A stretch of 5,221 nucleotides of DNA from an uncultured Prevotella sp. (GTDB lineage Bacteria > Bacteroidota > Bacteroidia > Bacteroidales > Bacteroidaceae), in NCBI GenBank assembly GCA_947072805.1, contig CAMTJK010000196.1, positions 1 through 5,221 of the forward strand, read 5' to 3'. This document shows, one piece after another, positions 1-5,221 of the stretch (positions are counted from its first letter, which is position 1; every line of letters starts with the position of its first letter). Made by a program: the position numbers and the translations under genes. A model generated the notes under the pieces. That model searched no databases. It saw only the letters and a list, made by a program, of their open reading frames with translations, and was not told where the DNA came from.

Positions 1-388
1 GACCAAATATCTTTACAAATTAACTTTCATTAAGTGCAGTTACGAGCGCCTCACGACTGTTCGGCAAATCATTGCTTTAGTTTTGACAAAAGGAACAACA
101 GGACAACCGTTTTTCTTATGGTTGTAGTGCTTGTTATTTTGACTCTAACCAAGACAACAATAACCCCAAACAGGTCATAAGATTTCATGTAGGTTTCGTT
201 TATCTGTGTGCCGTATTCCAACTCAAACATACACAATACCACTTTTACACCGGTAGAATAAAACCTGATTTATGTAGGAAATCTGTCATTATACCGTCAC
301 GAGCAGATGAGGCTATGATTTACGATGTCTGCATATCTGTTCGGGTAAAAAATATCGGCGTAGCACTCAGACAAGCCGGGTGATTTTA
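1..388. other. Intergenic region with no supported gene
   Basis: No reading frame here has a plausible start, length or recognisable product. One frame is open from the window edge to a stop at 125-127 (about 41 codons), but its translation resembles nothing I know and it lacks a start, so I do not call it a gene remnant. A small hairpin is possible at 103-125 (acaacc/ggttgt, 11-nt loop), and a weak imperfect one at 301-342 (gagcagat/atctgttc). A -7-like TAGTTTTG lies at 78-85 but has no TTTG at the right distance. I found no tRNA-like, rRNA-like or CRISPR-like sequence. Confidence 0.6.
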
Positions 389-420
389 TTTGGCTGTTAG
401 GAATAATGTTTTTAATTTTG
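389..420 (+). promoter_or_regulatory. Bacteroidetes-type promoter for the lipoprotein peptidase
   Basis: The sequence shows TTTG at 389-392, a 20-nt spacer, and TAATTTTG at 413-420. This matches the -33/-7 pattern TTTG-N19/21-TAnnTTTG used by the primary sigma factor of Bacteroidetes. Transcription should begin about 4-7 nt after base 420, giving a 5' untranslated region of roughly 97 nt. The in-frame ATG at 406 lies inside this promoter, upstream of the predicted RNA start, so translation is expected to begin at 523 instead. Confidence 0.75.
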
Positions 421-427
421 CAGGAAA

Positions 428-490
428 CGGTGCTGACGAGCGTTGGAAAGCCGGTCGCGTCTTTCGCCGACGCCCGGCACCTCGTTACCG
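428..490 (+). promoter_or_regulatory. Long GC-rich stem-loop at the 5' end of the peptidase mRNA
   Basis: Nested inverted repeats fold nearly the whole start of the transcript. The pairs are cggt 428-431 with accg 487-490, acgag 436-440 with ctcgt 481-485, gccgg 450-454 with ccggc 474-478, and gcgtc 457-461 with gacgc 469-473, closed by a 7-nt loop. The stem begins within a few bases of the predicted transcription start and ends before the A-rich translation start region. A role in mRNA stability or translational control is inferred. The nearest T-run (502-506) is too far from the stem for a standard terminator. Confidence 0.55.
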
Positions 491-511
491 GATGCAGTAG
501 GTTTTTACAAA

Positions 512-518
512 AAAAGGA
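512..518 (+). promoter_or_regulatory. Weak A-rich ribosome binding site that decides the start
   Basis: The sequence aaaagga ends 4 nt before the ATG at 523, inside a run of A. Purine-rich, weakly Shine-Dalgarno-like leaders are usual in Bacteroidetes. Together with the promoter at 389-420 and the signal peptide that begins at codon 1, it supports 523 as the start rather than the longer frame from 406. Confidence 0.5.
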
Positions 519-522
519 TTAC

Positions 523-1647
523 ATGAACAATAGTATAGCCAATTCGTTAGCAAGGAGATGTTTGCTGCTGTGTGCAGTGGCTGTTGTCATGGCAGTTTCG
601 GGCTGTTCCGACACAAGGAATGACGGAAAAGCCGGCGAGATGCGCTTCTCCATAGAGGTGATGAACCGTTTCACACCCGTAAAAAATCAGGGACGCAGCA
701 CGCTCTGCTGGGCTTATGCCATGCTTTCTGCCATAGAGACCGAACATATCATGCGCGGTGACTCGGTAAATCTCTCGGTAAAATATGTGACGCGCAACGT
801 GCTCCTCGACAATTACCGCCGCCATTATCTCACTGCCGGCAGGACGCGCTTTACCATGAGGGGCATGGGGCACACACTTCTTAACTCAATAGGAAGAGAC
901 GGTCTTGTGGCTTTCGACGCTTACAGTGACAGGGGCGATGCCGACATGAAGGCGCTGGCGAAGAAGGTGGCAAGAATAGCCCGTAAATCGGTCGCTGTGA
1001 GGGCAGGGCTCGAACGTCTCATGCCGCAGGTAGAGGGACTTCTTGCAGAGAATCTCGGCACTCCCCCGCGCCGTGTGTACATGTACGGAGCCACATATTC
1101 ACCGCAGGAGTTTGCTCGCAGCGTGTGTGCGCCCGGCGAATATGTGGCACTGACAAGTTTCACCCATCATCCTTTCGGCAGTGACTTTGTGCTGGAGGTG
1201 GCTGACAACTACGAGCAGAACAGCTTTCACAATGTGCCCATTGACACGCTCCTCTGTGTTCTCGAACGTGCCGTGCGCCATCATCGCGGCATTTGCTGGG
1301 AGGGCGACATAAGCAATGGCGGCTTCTCGTTTGCCCGCGGCACGGCGCAGTTGCAGGCGGATGAGGAGGTAACGCAGTCGGTGCGTCAGCGTGCCTTCGA
1401 GCGTCTCGAAACCACCGACGATCATTGCATGGCTGTTGTCGGACTGGCGCGTGATGCCCGTGGGTCACTCTTCTTTATAATGAAAAATTCGTGGGGTACA
1501 GCCAATCCTTATGGCGGCTTGATGTACGTATCGGCTGATTATGTAAGGAAAAACACCATTGCCGTCTATCTGCCTCGCAATGAGGTATGGACGGACGGTG
1601 TGTGCCATTGCCGTAATGCCTGCAATGGTGCCCATGATAATGACTAA
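523..1647 (+). CDS. Lipoprotein C1-family cysteine peptidase (bleomycin hydrolase / aminopeptidase C-like)
   Basis: This is a 374-residue papain-fold cysteine peptidase of the C1B (PepC/bleomycin hydrolase) type, a group of mostly aminopeptidases. The N-terminus is a lipoprotein signal: basic RR at 11-12, a hydrophobic stretch, then lipobox AVSGC with Cys28 as the lipidated residue. The catalytic set is complete: oxyanion Gln56 and nucleophile Cys62 in NQGRSTLCW, His301 in DDHCMAVVG, and Asn322 in KNSWG. The family-like segment SFTHHPF (212-218) is also present. The length is somewhat below classical PepC (about 450) but near my recollection of Bacteroidetes lipoprotein homologues. The mature start CSDT is acidic and partly resembles a surface-export signal, so the protein may face outward (inference). 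The start at 523 places the signal peptide at the N-terminus; the frame from 406 would add 39 residues ahead of it. The C-terminus ends in an unusual Cys/His-rich tail. Tandem TAA stops follow (1645-1650). The exact substrate cannot be told. Confidence 0.87.
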   Translation: MNNSIANSLARRCLLLCAVAVVMAVSGCSDTRNDGKAGEMRFSIEVMNRFTPVKNQGRSTLCWAYAMLSAIETEHIMRGDSVNLSVKYVTRNVLLDNYRRHYLTAGRTRFTMRGMGHTLLNSIGRDGLVAFDAYSDRGDADMKALAKKVARIARKSVAVRAGLERLMPQVEGLLAENLGTPPRRVYMYGATYSPQEFARSVCAPGEYVALTSFTHHPFGSDFVLEVADNYEQNSFHNVPIDTLLCVLERAVRHHRGICWEGDISNGGFSFARGTAQLQADEEVTQSVRQRAFERLETTDDHCMAVVGLARDARGSLFFIMKNSWGTANPYGGLMYVSADYVRKNTIAVYLPRNEVWTDGVCHCRNACNGAHDND

Positions 1648-1713
1648 TAAAGGCAGGATATCATTCTCGAGGAGAGTTTTTCGCGGTCTGACGACATGTT
1701 TTGGTATATAAGA

Positions 1714-1757
1714 GAAGGGGCTGCTTCGCAGTATAATTGTTGCGATGCAGCCCCTTC
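1714..1757. terminator. Shared hairpin terminator between convergent genes
   Basis: A perfect 11-bp arm pair, gaaggggctgc at 1714-1724 with gcagccccttc at 1747-1757, continues after one mismatch into tcgca 1726-1730 with tgcga 1741-1745, leaving a 10-nt loop. It lies 66 nt past the peptidase stop and 29 nt past the stop of the minus-strand gene, as expected for a bidirectional terminator. Neither side has a long T-tract (attatgttt on plus, tcttatata on minus), so termination may be incomplete, or the stem may mainly block 3' decay. Confidence 0.7.
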
Positions 1758-1786
1758 ATTATGTTTGCAGGATATGTGTTGCGGTG

Positions 1787-1915
1787 TTATTTTATCACCA
1801 CTTTCTTACCGTTTTTGATGTATAGACCCTTTGTCGGATGCTTCACGCGCATGCCGCTGAGCGTGTAGTAACAGCCGTCGTCGGCAACGGCGCTGTTGCT
1901 ATCTGCCGAAACGCC
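1787..1915 (-). other. C-terminal tail of the BspA-like protein, possible sorting signal
   Basis: Residues 930-971 run from a low-complexity Ser/Ala/Asp linker into YYTLSGMRV, a Pro-Thr-Lys-Gly turn and GLYIKNGKKVVIK. The order (short beta strand with SGxxV, turn, GxYI, a Lys-rich end) follows the pattern of Bacteroidetes C-terminal sorting domains in abbreviated form. Whether it directs type IX secretion is inferred, since no secretion gene lies in this window. Confidence 0.5.
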
Positions 1916-4702
1916 CCGGATGTCGGTGAGAAGCCTGTCTGCCTCCTCGTCGCTAAGCACTACTATTTCTTTGAATATATACTTTGCGTAATCTATTAAT
2001 ATGTTTTCGACATACGATGACCTTGCATATAGTGTAGCATTTGTTGCTAGAACGCTTCCATTCTGAAATTCGAGAGACTTGTTCAGTATATAAAGGTTTT
2101 CCATTGGATAGTCTCCTCTAAAAATCATGGCATTCTGGCATATCGAATCCACCGTTGCCGGCACCAGATAAGTCTTCACTTCTCTCATGCTCGGATATTT
2201 TATGAGCACTGTGGTGTCTTTGCTGAACAGTGCGCCGTCCATCACCGTGAAGTAGGGACTCTCTTCTGCTGTGTAGCGTATTTCCTTCAGCTTCGGAGCA
2301 TTCATGCCATCTATGCCGATATGCTCTACAGTTGCCGGAATAGCTATTGTCTTCAGCGAGTCGTAGGCGTTATATCCTTTATTATAGAAAGCCCTGTCGT
2401 TTATGCGCTTCACAACATATTTATTCTGGAGATCGTCCTTTACTTCATCGTTGATGATCAGTGTGCTGTCAGCATCGTATGTGGCACACACGGCGGTCAT
2501 TTCTCCATCGTTTTCCGAAATATAGTGAACGCCTGCAGCCTCTACGTGTTTTGTCACAACATTGTAATATGATTCTATGCCGGTAATGCTGCGGTAAGCT
2601 TCTGCGCTTTCCTCCGGAACGCACAGTATCACCGGATAATTTATATAACTTTCTTCGTAATCGCCGGCAGCGTAAGAATAGCCTAAACCGAATCTTTCCG
2701 GAACCGTTGTAGCTTTCAGGTTTATCATTTTTGCGCTATTGCCACCGAAGGATGAAAAGTACATGGTTGCTATCGATGATGGCAGGTCGATGTATTCTAC
2801 CGATGAGTTAGTGAAGGCGTAATCTGCCACGTGTGTCATACCTTCATTTGCATATACCGAGTGCAGATTTTTGGTGCCGGTAAAGGCATTTTGGAGTATA
2901 ACCTTTGTATTTTCCGGCACATTGTAGGTCTTGTTCTCACGTCCGGCAGGATAGCATATAAGTCTGTCCATGTATTCGCCATCGGAGGATGAATAATACT
3001 TGTTGTAAAGCACACCATCTATATCGAAATAGTTCTCGTTGGCTTTATCTACAAATATGTTTTTCAGATACCGGCAGCTGTAGAAGGCGTTATGTGCATC
3101 GGTTGCGGCAGGAATGGTTACGTTTTCAATATCGGTATATGCAAAGGCGCCATGCCCTAAATATTCCAAACCTGCAGGAAGTGTTATTTCCTTTATTCTG
3201 CAACCGTAGAAATTATGTGCTCCAATGCTTTTCAGACTTTCGGGGAGCTTTATTTCCTCTATATCGCAACCGCAGAATGCATACGCTCCGATGCTTTCCA
3301 GTGTTTTGGGAAGTATGATTTCTTTTATATCGCAACCGTAGAAAGCGTGACTTTCAATCTTTTTCAGCGAGTCCGGCAGTGTGATGCTTTTCAGCGATGT
3401 AAATTCAAACGCATTATTTCCTATTGTTCTCAGACTGTCAGGCAATTCTATAGCTTCCAGTTGCTTGCAATCACTGAATATATAATCGGGTATTTCCCTC
3501 AGACAGTTCGGCAGTTTGACGGTAGTAAGTCGAGATTGACCATAATAACTAATAAACCTGTGGTTCTTTCCAATCGTTGTCAGCGGGGCTTCTATTATTA
3601 ATTCTTTGGCATCACAGCTCAACGCTTCGTCGGCTATTTCCGTTACATTGAATGTATAGCCCTCATATTCCACTGTTTCCGGAATGGTGAGTGTTTCTCC
3701 TAAAGGTGGTATGGAATTGCCGACTACGCGTACAGTTCCGTCGTTGGGCGCATATATCACGTTGTCTACAATGAAGCTAGACATCTTTATTGTATAGTCT
3801 TTCCATCCTTCTGTTTCTTTATATTTATTGTATGCCTGTATCGGTACGGTTATTGTGGCATCTGTTGCGAAGGCGTTGCTGCCAAGTGCGGCAGGTTCCA
3901 TACCGTAGGCAACAACAGATTTGGCTCCGTTGAAGGCCTTGGTGCCTATGCTTGTCACCGATGCCGGCAGACTTATGCTGGTTATTGTTGTGGGGAATGC
4001 GTAGTCGCCTATTATTCTTATGCTTTCGGGAAGTATTACGTTTTTCATGGCTTTGCAATTATTGAATGCGTTGCTGCCAATCTCTTCTACGCTTTCGGGA
4101 AGTTGCACGTACGTCAGTTTTGAGCAACCATAGAAAGCGGACTCACCGATGTATTTTGTATTCGGTGCGAATACCACGTTTTCCAGATTGATATTGCCGT
4201 ATAGGCAGTTCTCGGGCACGCTGTCCATTTCAAGTATAACATTTCTTGTAGCGGTGATTGCTTTTCGGGCAACAGTTTTCAGTGAAGCCGGCAGATTCAG
4301 GTTGTTGCAATAGCTTATAGCATTAGAGCTATTAATGGTTTTCAATCTGGAGCCTTTCGCAATGATTATGGAATCCATATAGGTTATGCCTCCTCCCATG
4401 CACGTTATTGTTTCTACCGTCTTTGGAACAATTATTTTCTTGCATATTCTCCGGTCGGGAAAGTTTGGCGTATGCAATGAACTTCCGGGCATGTTAATGG
4501 CAGTCACCTCATAGGTAGTTCCGTCTAAGACGGTTGTTTCGGGAATTACCAGCGTGCTGTCAGCCAGATATTGCACCATTGTCAGTGTGACGCCGTTGTC
4601 GTTCAGCTCGTAGACAAGCGTATCCACGGCTTCGGTTTGTGCTTGCATGCCAATTCCTGCGGCAGCAAGACATCCCGCCATAATAAGTTTTAGTTTTCTC
4701 AT
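1787..4702 (-). CDS. BspA-like leucine-rich repeat surface protein
   Basis: This 971-residue protein carries leucine-rich repeats of the Treponema/BspA type (LRR_5), a family of surface proteins often linked to binding host proteins or other bacteria; its own ligand is unknown. A Sec signal peptide (about 1-21, likely cut in MQA|QTEA) is followed by three related modules at about 27-308, 309-718 and 719-917. Each opens with a beta-rich segment (for example ADSTLVIPETTV, GETLTIPETVEY, ADSTLIINDEV) and closes with a Tyr-rich segment such as VPIQAYNKYKETEGWKDY. Between these lie repeats of the form LPxSLxxIGxxAFxGC, most regular at 182-257 and 402-520. Residues 930-971 form a GLYIKNGKKVVIK-type tail that resembles a short type IX secretion sorting signal. 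The ATG at 4702 is chosen because it begins the signal peptide; no Shine-Dalgarno is seen, only an A/T-rich leader. The only good promoter lies about 370 nt upstream, beyond a terminator-like element. Confidence 0.9.
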   Translation of the reverse strand: MRKLKLIMAGCLAAAGIGMQAQTEAVDTLVYELNDNGVTLTMVQYLADSTLVIPETTVLDGTTYEVTAINMPGSSLHTPNFPDRRICKKIIVPKTVETITCMGGGITYMDSIIIAKGSRLKTINSSNAISYCNNLNLPASLKTVARKAITATRNVILEMDSVPENCLYGNINLENVVFAPNTKYIGESAFYGCSKLTYVQLPESVEEIGSNAFNNCKAMKNVILPESIRIIGDYAFPTTITSISLPASVTSIGTKAFNGAKSVVAYGMEPAALGSNAFATDATITVPIQAYNKYKETEGWKDYTIKMSSFIVDNVIYAPNDGTVRVVGNSIPPLGETLTIPETVEYEGYTFNVTEIADEALSCDAKELIIEAPLTTIGKNHRFISYYGQSRLTTVKLPNCLREIPDYIFSDCKQLEAIELPDSLRTIGNNAFEFTSLKSITLPDSLKKIESHAFYGCDIKEIILPKTLESIGAYAFCGCDIEEIKLPESLKSIGAHNFYGCRIKEITLPAGLEYLGHGAFAYTDIENVTIPAATDAHNAFYSCRYLKNIFVDKANENYFDIDGVLYNKYYSSSDGEYMDRLICYPAGRENKTYNVPENTKVILQNAFTGTKNLHSVYANEGMTHVADYAFTNSSVEYIDLPSSIATMYFSSFGGNSAKMINLKATTVPERFGLGYSYAAGDYEESYINYPVILCVPEESAEAYRSITGIESYYNVVTKHVEAAGVHYISENDGEMTAVCATYDADSTLIINDEVKDDLQNKYVVKRINDRAFYNKGYNAYDSLKTIAIPATVEHIGIDGMNAPKLKEIRYTAEESPYFTVMDGALFSKDTTVLIKYPSMREVKTYLVPATVDSICQNAMIFRGDYPMENLYILNKSLEFQNGSVLATNATLYARSSYVENILIDYAKYIFKEIVVLSDEEADRLLTDIRGVSADSNSAVADDGCYYTLSGMRVKHPTKGLYIKNGKKVVIK
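3155..3352 (-). repeat. Three tandem 66-bp repeats within the LRR gene
   Basis: Residues 451-516 consist of three 22-residue units starting SHAFYGCDIKEI, AYAFCGCDIEEI and AHNFYGCRIKEI. They are also visibly similar in DNA; for example cgcaaccgtagaaa/cgcaaccgcagaat and tccgatgctttccag/tccaatgcttttcag recur at a 66-bp period. Most repeats of this family, and those at 190-235 of this protein, are 23 residues long. The one-residue-shorter unit repeated here suggests a local duplication more recent than the rest of the array. Confidence 0.8.
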
Positions 4703-4762
4703 AAGTTGTAATTTTAAAGTGTTTGATTATAATTTAGAATAAAGTCTGTTCATTTTCCCTAT

Positions 4763-4842
4763 AAAAAAACGGCGTGGATGCTACTTGTCCACAGTAGAGG
4801 CATCGCCAAACGCCTATCAAAAACAACAAGTAAATCCACGCC
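4763..4842 (-). terminator. Terminator-like stem and U-tract in the BspA-like gene leader
   Basis: Read on the minus strand, ggcgtggat (4842-4834) pairs with atccacgcc (4779-4771). Next to it tacttgt pairs with acaagta (4832-4826 and 4788-4782). The pairing encloses a 37-nt loop and is followed, after one G, by seven T (4769-4763). A GC-rich stem followed directly by a U-run is the hallmark of an intrinsic terminator. It ends 60 nt before the start codon, so it would stop transcripts coming from the promoter at 5074-5104 before they reach the gene unless it is overcome. Confidence 0.65.
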
Positions 4843-4917
4843 TTTCTTAGGCGAGTATTCACTCTTAATGCTGTTTTTGATTCTCGTTGTAAGACAAATT
4901 GGCGATTTTCTACTGTG
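4790..4917 (-). promoter_or_regulatory. Alternative rod-like fold competing with the terminator (candidate antiterminator)
   Basis: A second set of inverted repeats overlaps the terminator. cacagtaga 4790-4798 matches tctactgtg 4909-4917, atcgccaa 4802-4809 matches ttggcgat 4899-4906, and atcaaaaaca 4816-4825 matches tgtttttgat 4872-4881. These nest into one long rod of 27 pairs. Small hairpins are possible near the tip (cgcct 4839-4843 with aggcg 4849-4853; gagt/actc 4853-4864). The rod uses the loop of the terminator and traps its 5' arm near the rod tip, so the two folds cross and cannot both form without a pseudoknot. A switching role is inferred. A dispersed structured repeat is the main alternative. 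Confidence 0.55.
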
Positions 4918-5023
4918 AGAATTAAAAGCTTCAGCTCGTAATATTATGGGTTGCTTTTTGTCCTTTTTATGTCTTTGTTTCTGTAATGATAGAGTTTAGA
5001 TGTTATACATTATTTATTGTGTT

Positions 5024-5064
5024 CTGCTGTGACGCCGGTAGGCTGTTGTTGCGGCGTCATGCAG
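5024..5064 (-). promoter_or_regulatory. Hairpin at the 5' end of the leader RNA
   Basis: The arms tgacgccg 5030-5037 and cggcgtca 5052-5059 pair perfectly. The stem extends by ctgc 5024-5027 with gcag 5061-5064 across a small internal loop; the apical loop is 14 nt. On the minus strand the stem begins about 5 nt after the predicted RNA start, a position where stems often protect mRNA from decay. It also encloses the ATG of a 16-codon frame, which would hinder its translation. Confidence 0.5.
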
Positions 5065-5073
5065 GTTTCATTG

Positions 5074-5104
5074 CAAAAGTACGTGTTTTTTTCGAGCTTG
5101 CAAA
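5074..5104 (-). promoter_or_regulatory. Bacteroidetes-type promoter upstream of the BspA-like gene
   Basis: On the minus strand TTTG (5104-5101) is followed by a 19-nt spacer and TACTTTTG (5081-5074), an exact fit to TTTG-N19-TAnnTTTG. I found no other match to the TAnnTTTG box on the minus strand between this site and the start codon at 4702. It is therefore the best candidate promoter for the gene, giving a leader of about 367 nt. Confidence 0.75.
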
Positions 5105-5172
5105 TAGTTTGTCATATTATTTTATTCGTCGTGCGCAACGTGTGTCCTTCTTGCTTAATAATCTATAAAATC

Positions 5173-5220
5173 ATATTGAAAAGTGTAGTTTTCAGGCTTG
5201 TTTTTATATTGAAAAGTGTA
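5173..5220. repeat. Two 15-bp direct repeats at the window edge
   Basis: The sequence atattgaaaagtgta occurs at 5173-5187 and again, identically, at 5206-5220, 33 bp apart, close to three turns of the DNA helix. They lie about 70-115 bp upstream of the -33 box at 5101-5104. They could be paired binding sites, part of a longer repeat cut by the window end, or the end of a mobile element; the sequence here does not decide. Confidence 0.6.
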
Positions 5221-5221
5221 A

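Larger units (their letters stand above)
4763..5069 (-). ncRNA. Predicted ~300-nt leader RNA or independent small RNA
   Basis: A strong minus-strand promoter at 5074-5104 predicts an RNA starting near 5069, and a stem plus U7 ends it near 4763. Between them I see a 5' hairpin (5024-5064), an unstructured A-rich part (about 4930-5020) and the two competing folds. No convincing protein is encoded; only a 16-codon frame at 5010-5060 fits. It could be the attenuated 5' leader of the BspA-like mRNA or a free small RNA. I do not recognise it as a named family. Confidence 0.4.

Noticed and set aside
187..300. Repeated atgtagg...atctgt...ccgt pattern at about 187-213 and 273-298
   Set aside because: Only short words match and their spacing differs, so this is likely chance in AT-rich DNA.
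40..350. tRNA-like pieces such as gttcggcaaatc and tgttcgggtaaaa
   Set aside because: No acceptor, anticodon or D arm can be assembled around them.
406..522. Longer peptidase frame beginning at ATG 406
   Set aside because: That ATG lies within the promoter, before the expected RNA start, and the extra 39 residues would bury the lipoprotein signal peptide. The ATG at 523 has an A-rich ribosome site and begins the signal peptide.
547..1468. Four open frames on the minus strand opposite the peptidase
   Set aside because: They overlap a gene with full catalytic motifs, resemble no protein family, and have no promoter or ribosome site of their own.
2321..4058. Short frames on both strands within the BspA-like gene
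   Set aside because: They mirror the LRR repeat structure of the real frame and show no independent gene signals.
4670..4702. Lipobox-like IMAGC near the N-terminus of the BspA-like protein
   Set aside because: Cys11 comes too early, leaving almost no hydrophobic stretch before it, while the segment continues to a normal Sec cleavage region at MQAQ.
4771..4917. Insertion sequence end or CRISPR-related repeat
   Set aside because: There is no transposase, no flanking target-site duplication and no regular spacer pattern. The similarity to dispersed Bacteroidales repeats is only an impression that I cannot test here.
4986..5168. 60-codon frame on the plus strand (MIEFRCYTL...)
   Set aside because: It reads straight across the minus-strand promoter and the 5' hairpin. 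Its product looks like random hydrophobic sequence and there is no ribosome site.

Overview
The window looks like chromosomal DNA of a gut or oral Bacteroidales bacterium, most likely in or near Prevotella. Four things support this: two close matches to the Bacteroidetes promoter pattern TTTG-N19/20-TAnnTTTG, weak or absent Shine-Dalgarno sequences, a BspA-type leucine-rich-repeat protein with a GLYIKNGKKVVIK-type C-terminus, and a bleomycin-hydrolase-like peptidase carried as a lipoprotein. No database search was possible, so the genus is an inference.

Layout. Bases 1-388 hold no gene that I can support. A promoter at 389-420 drives a transcript whose first ~65 nt fold into a long GC-rich stem. 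It continues into a 374-residue lipoprotein cysteine peptidase (523-1647, +). A hairpin at 1714-1757 separates this gene from the convergent 971-residue BspA-like protein (1787-4702, -). Upstream of that second gene, 4703-5221 is non-coding but full of structure. It has one strong minus-strand promoter (5074-5104), a hairpin at the expected RNA 5' end, then a pair of mutually exclusive folds that end in a GC-rich stem followed by seven T (4763-4917), and only then the start codon. Two 15-bp direct repeats lie at the right edge.

How the parts may work together. Both proteins carry export signals and should act at the cell envelope: one is a tethered peptidase, the other a large surface or secreted repeat protein. 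They are convergent, so they are not an operon, and nothing shows that they share a pathway. The most interesting part is the leader of the BspA-like gene. It has the topology of a transcription attenuator (antiterminator, terminator, U-tract). It could instead be a separate ~300-nt small RNA, or a dispersed structured repeat that landed in the leader.
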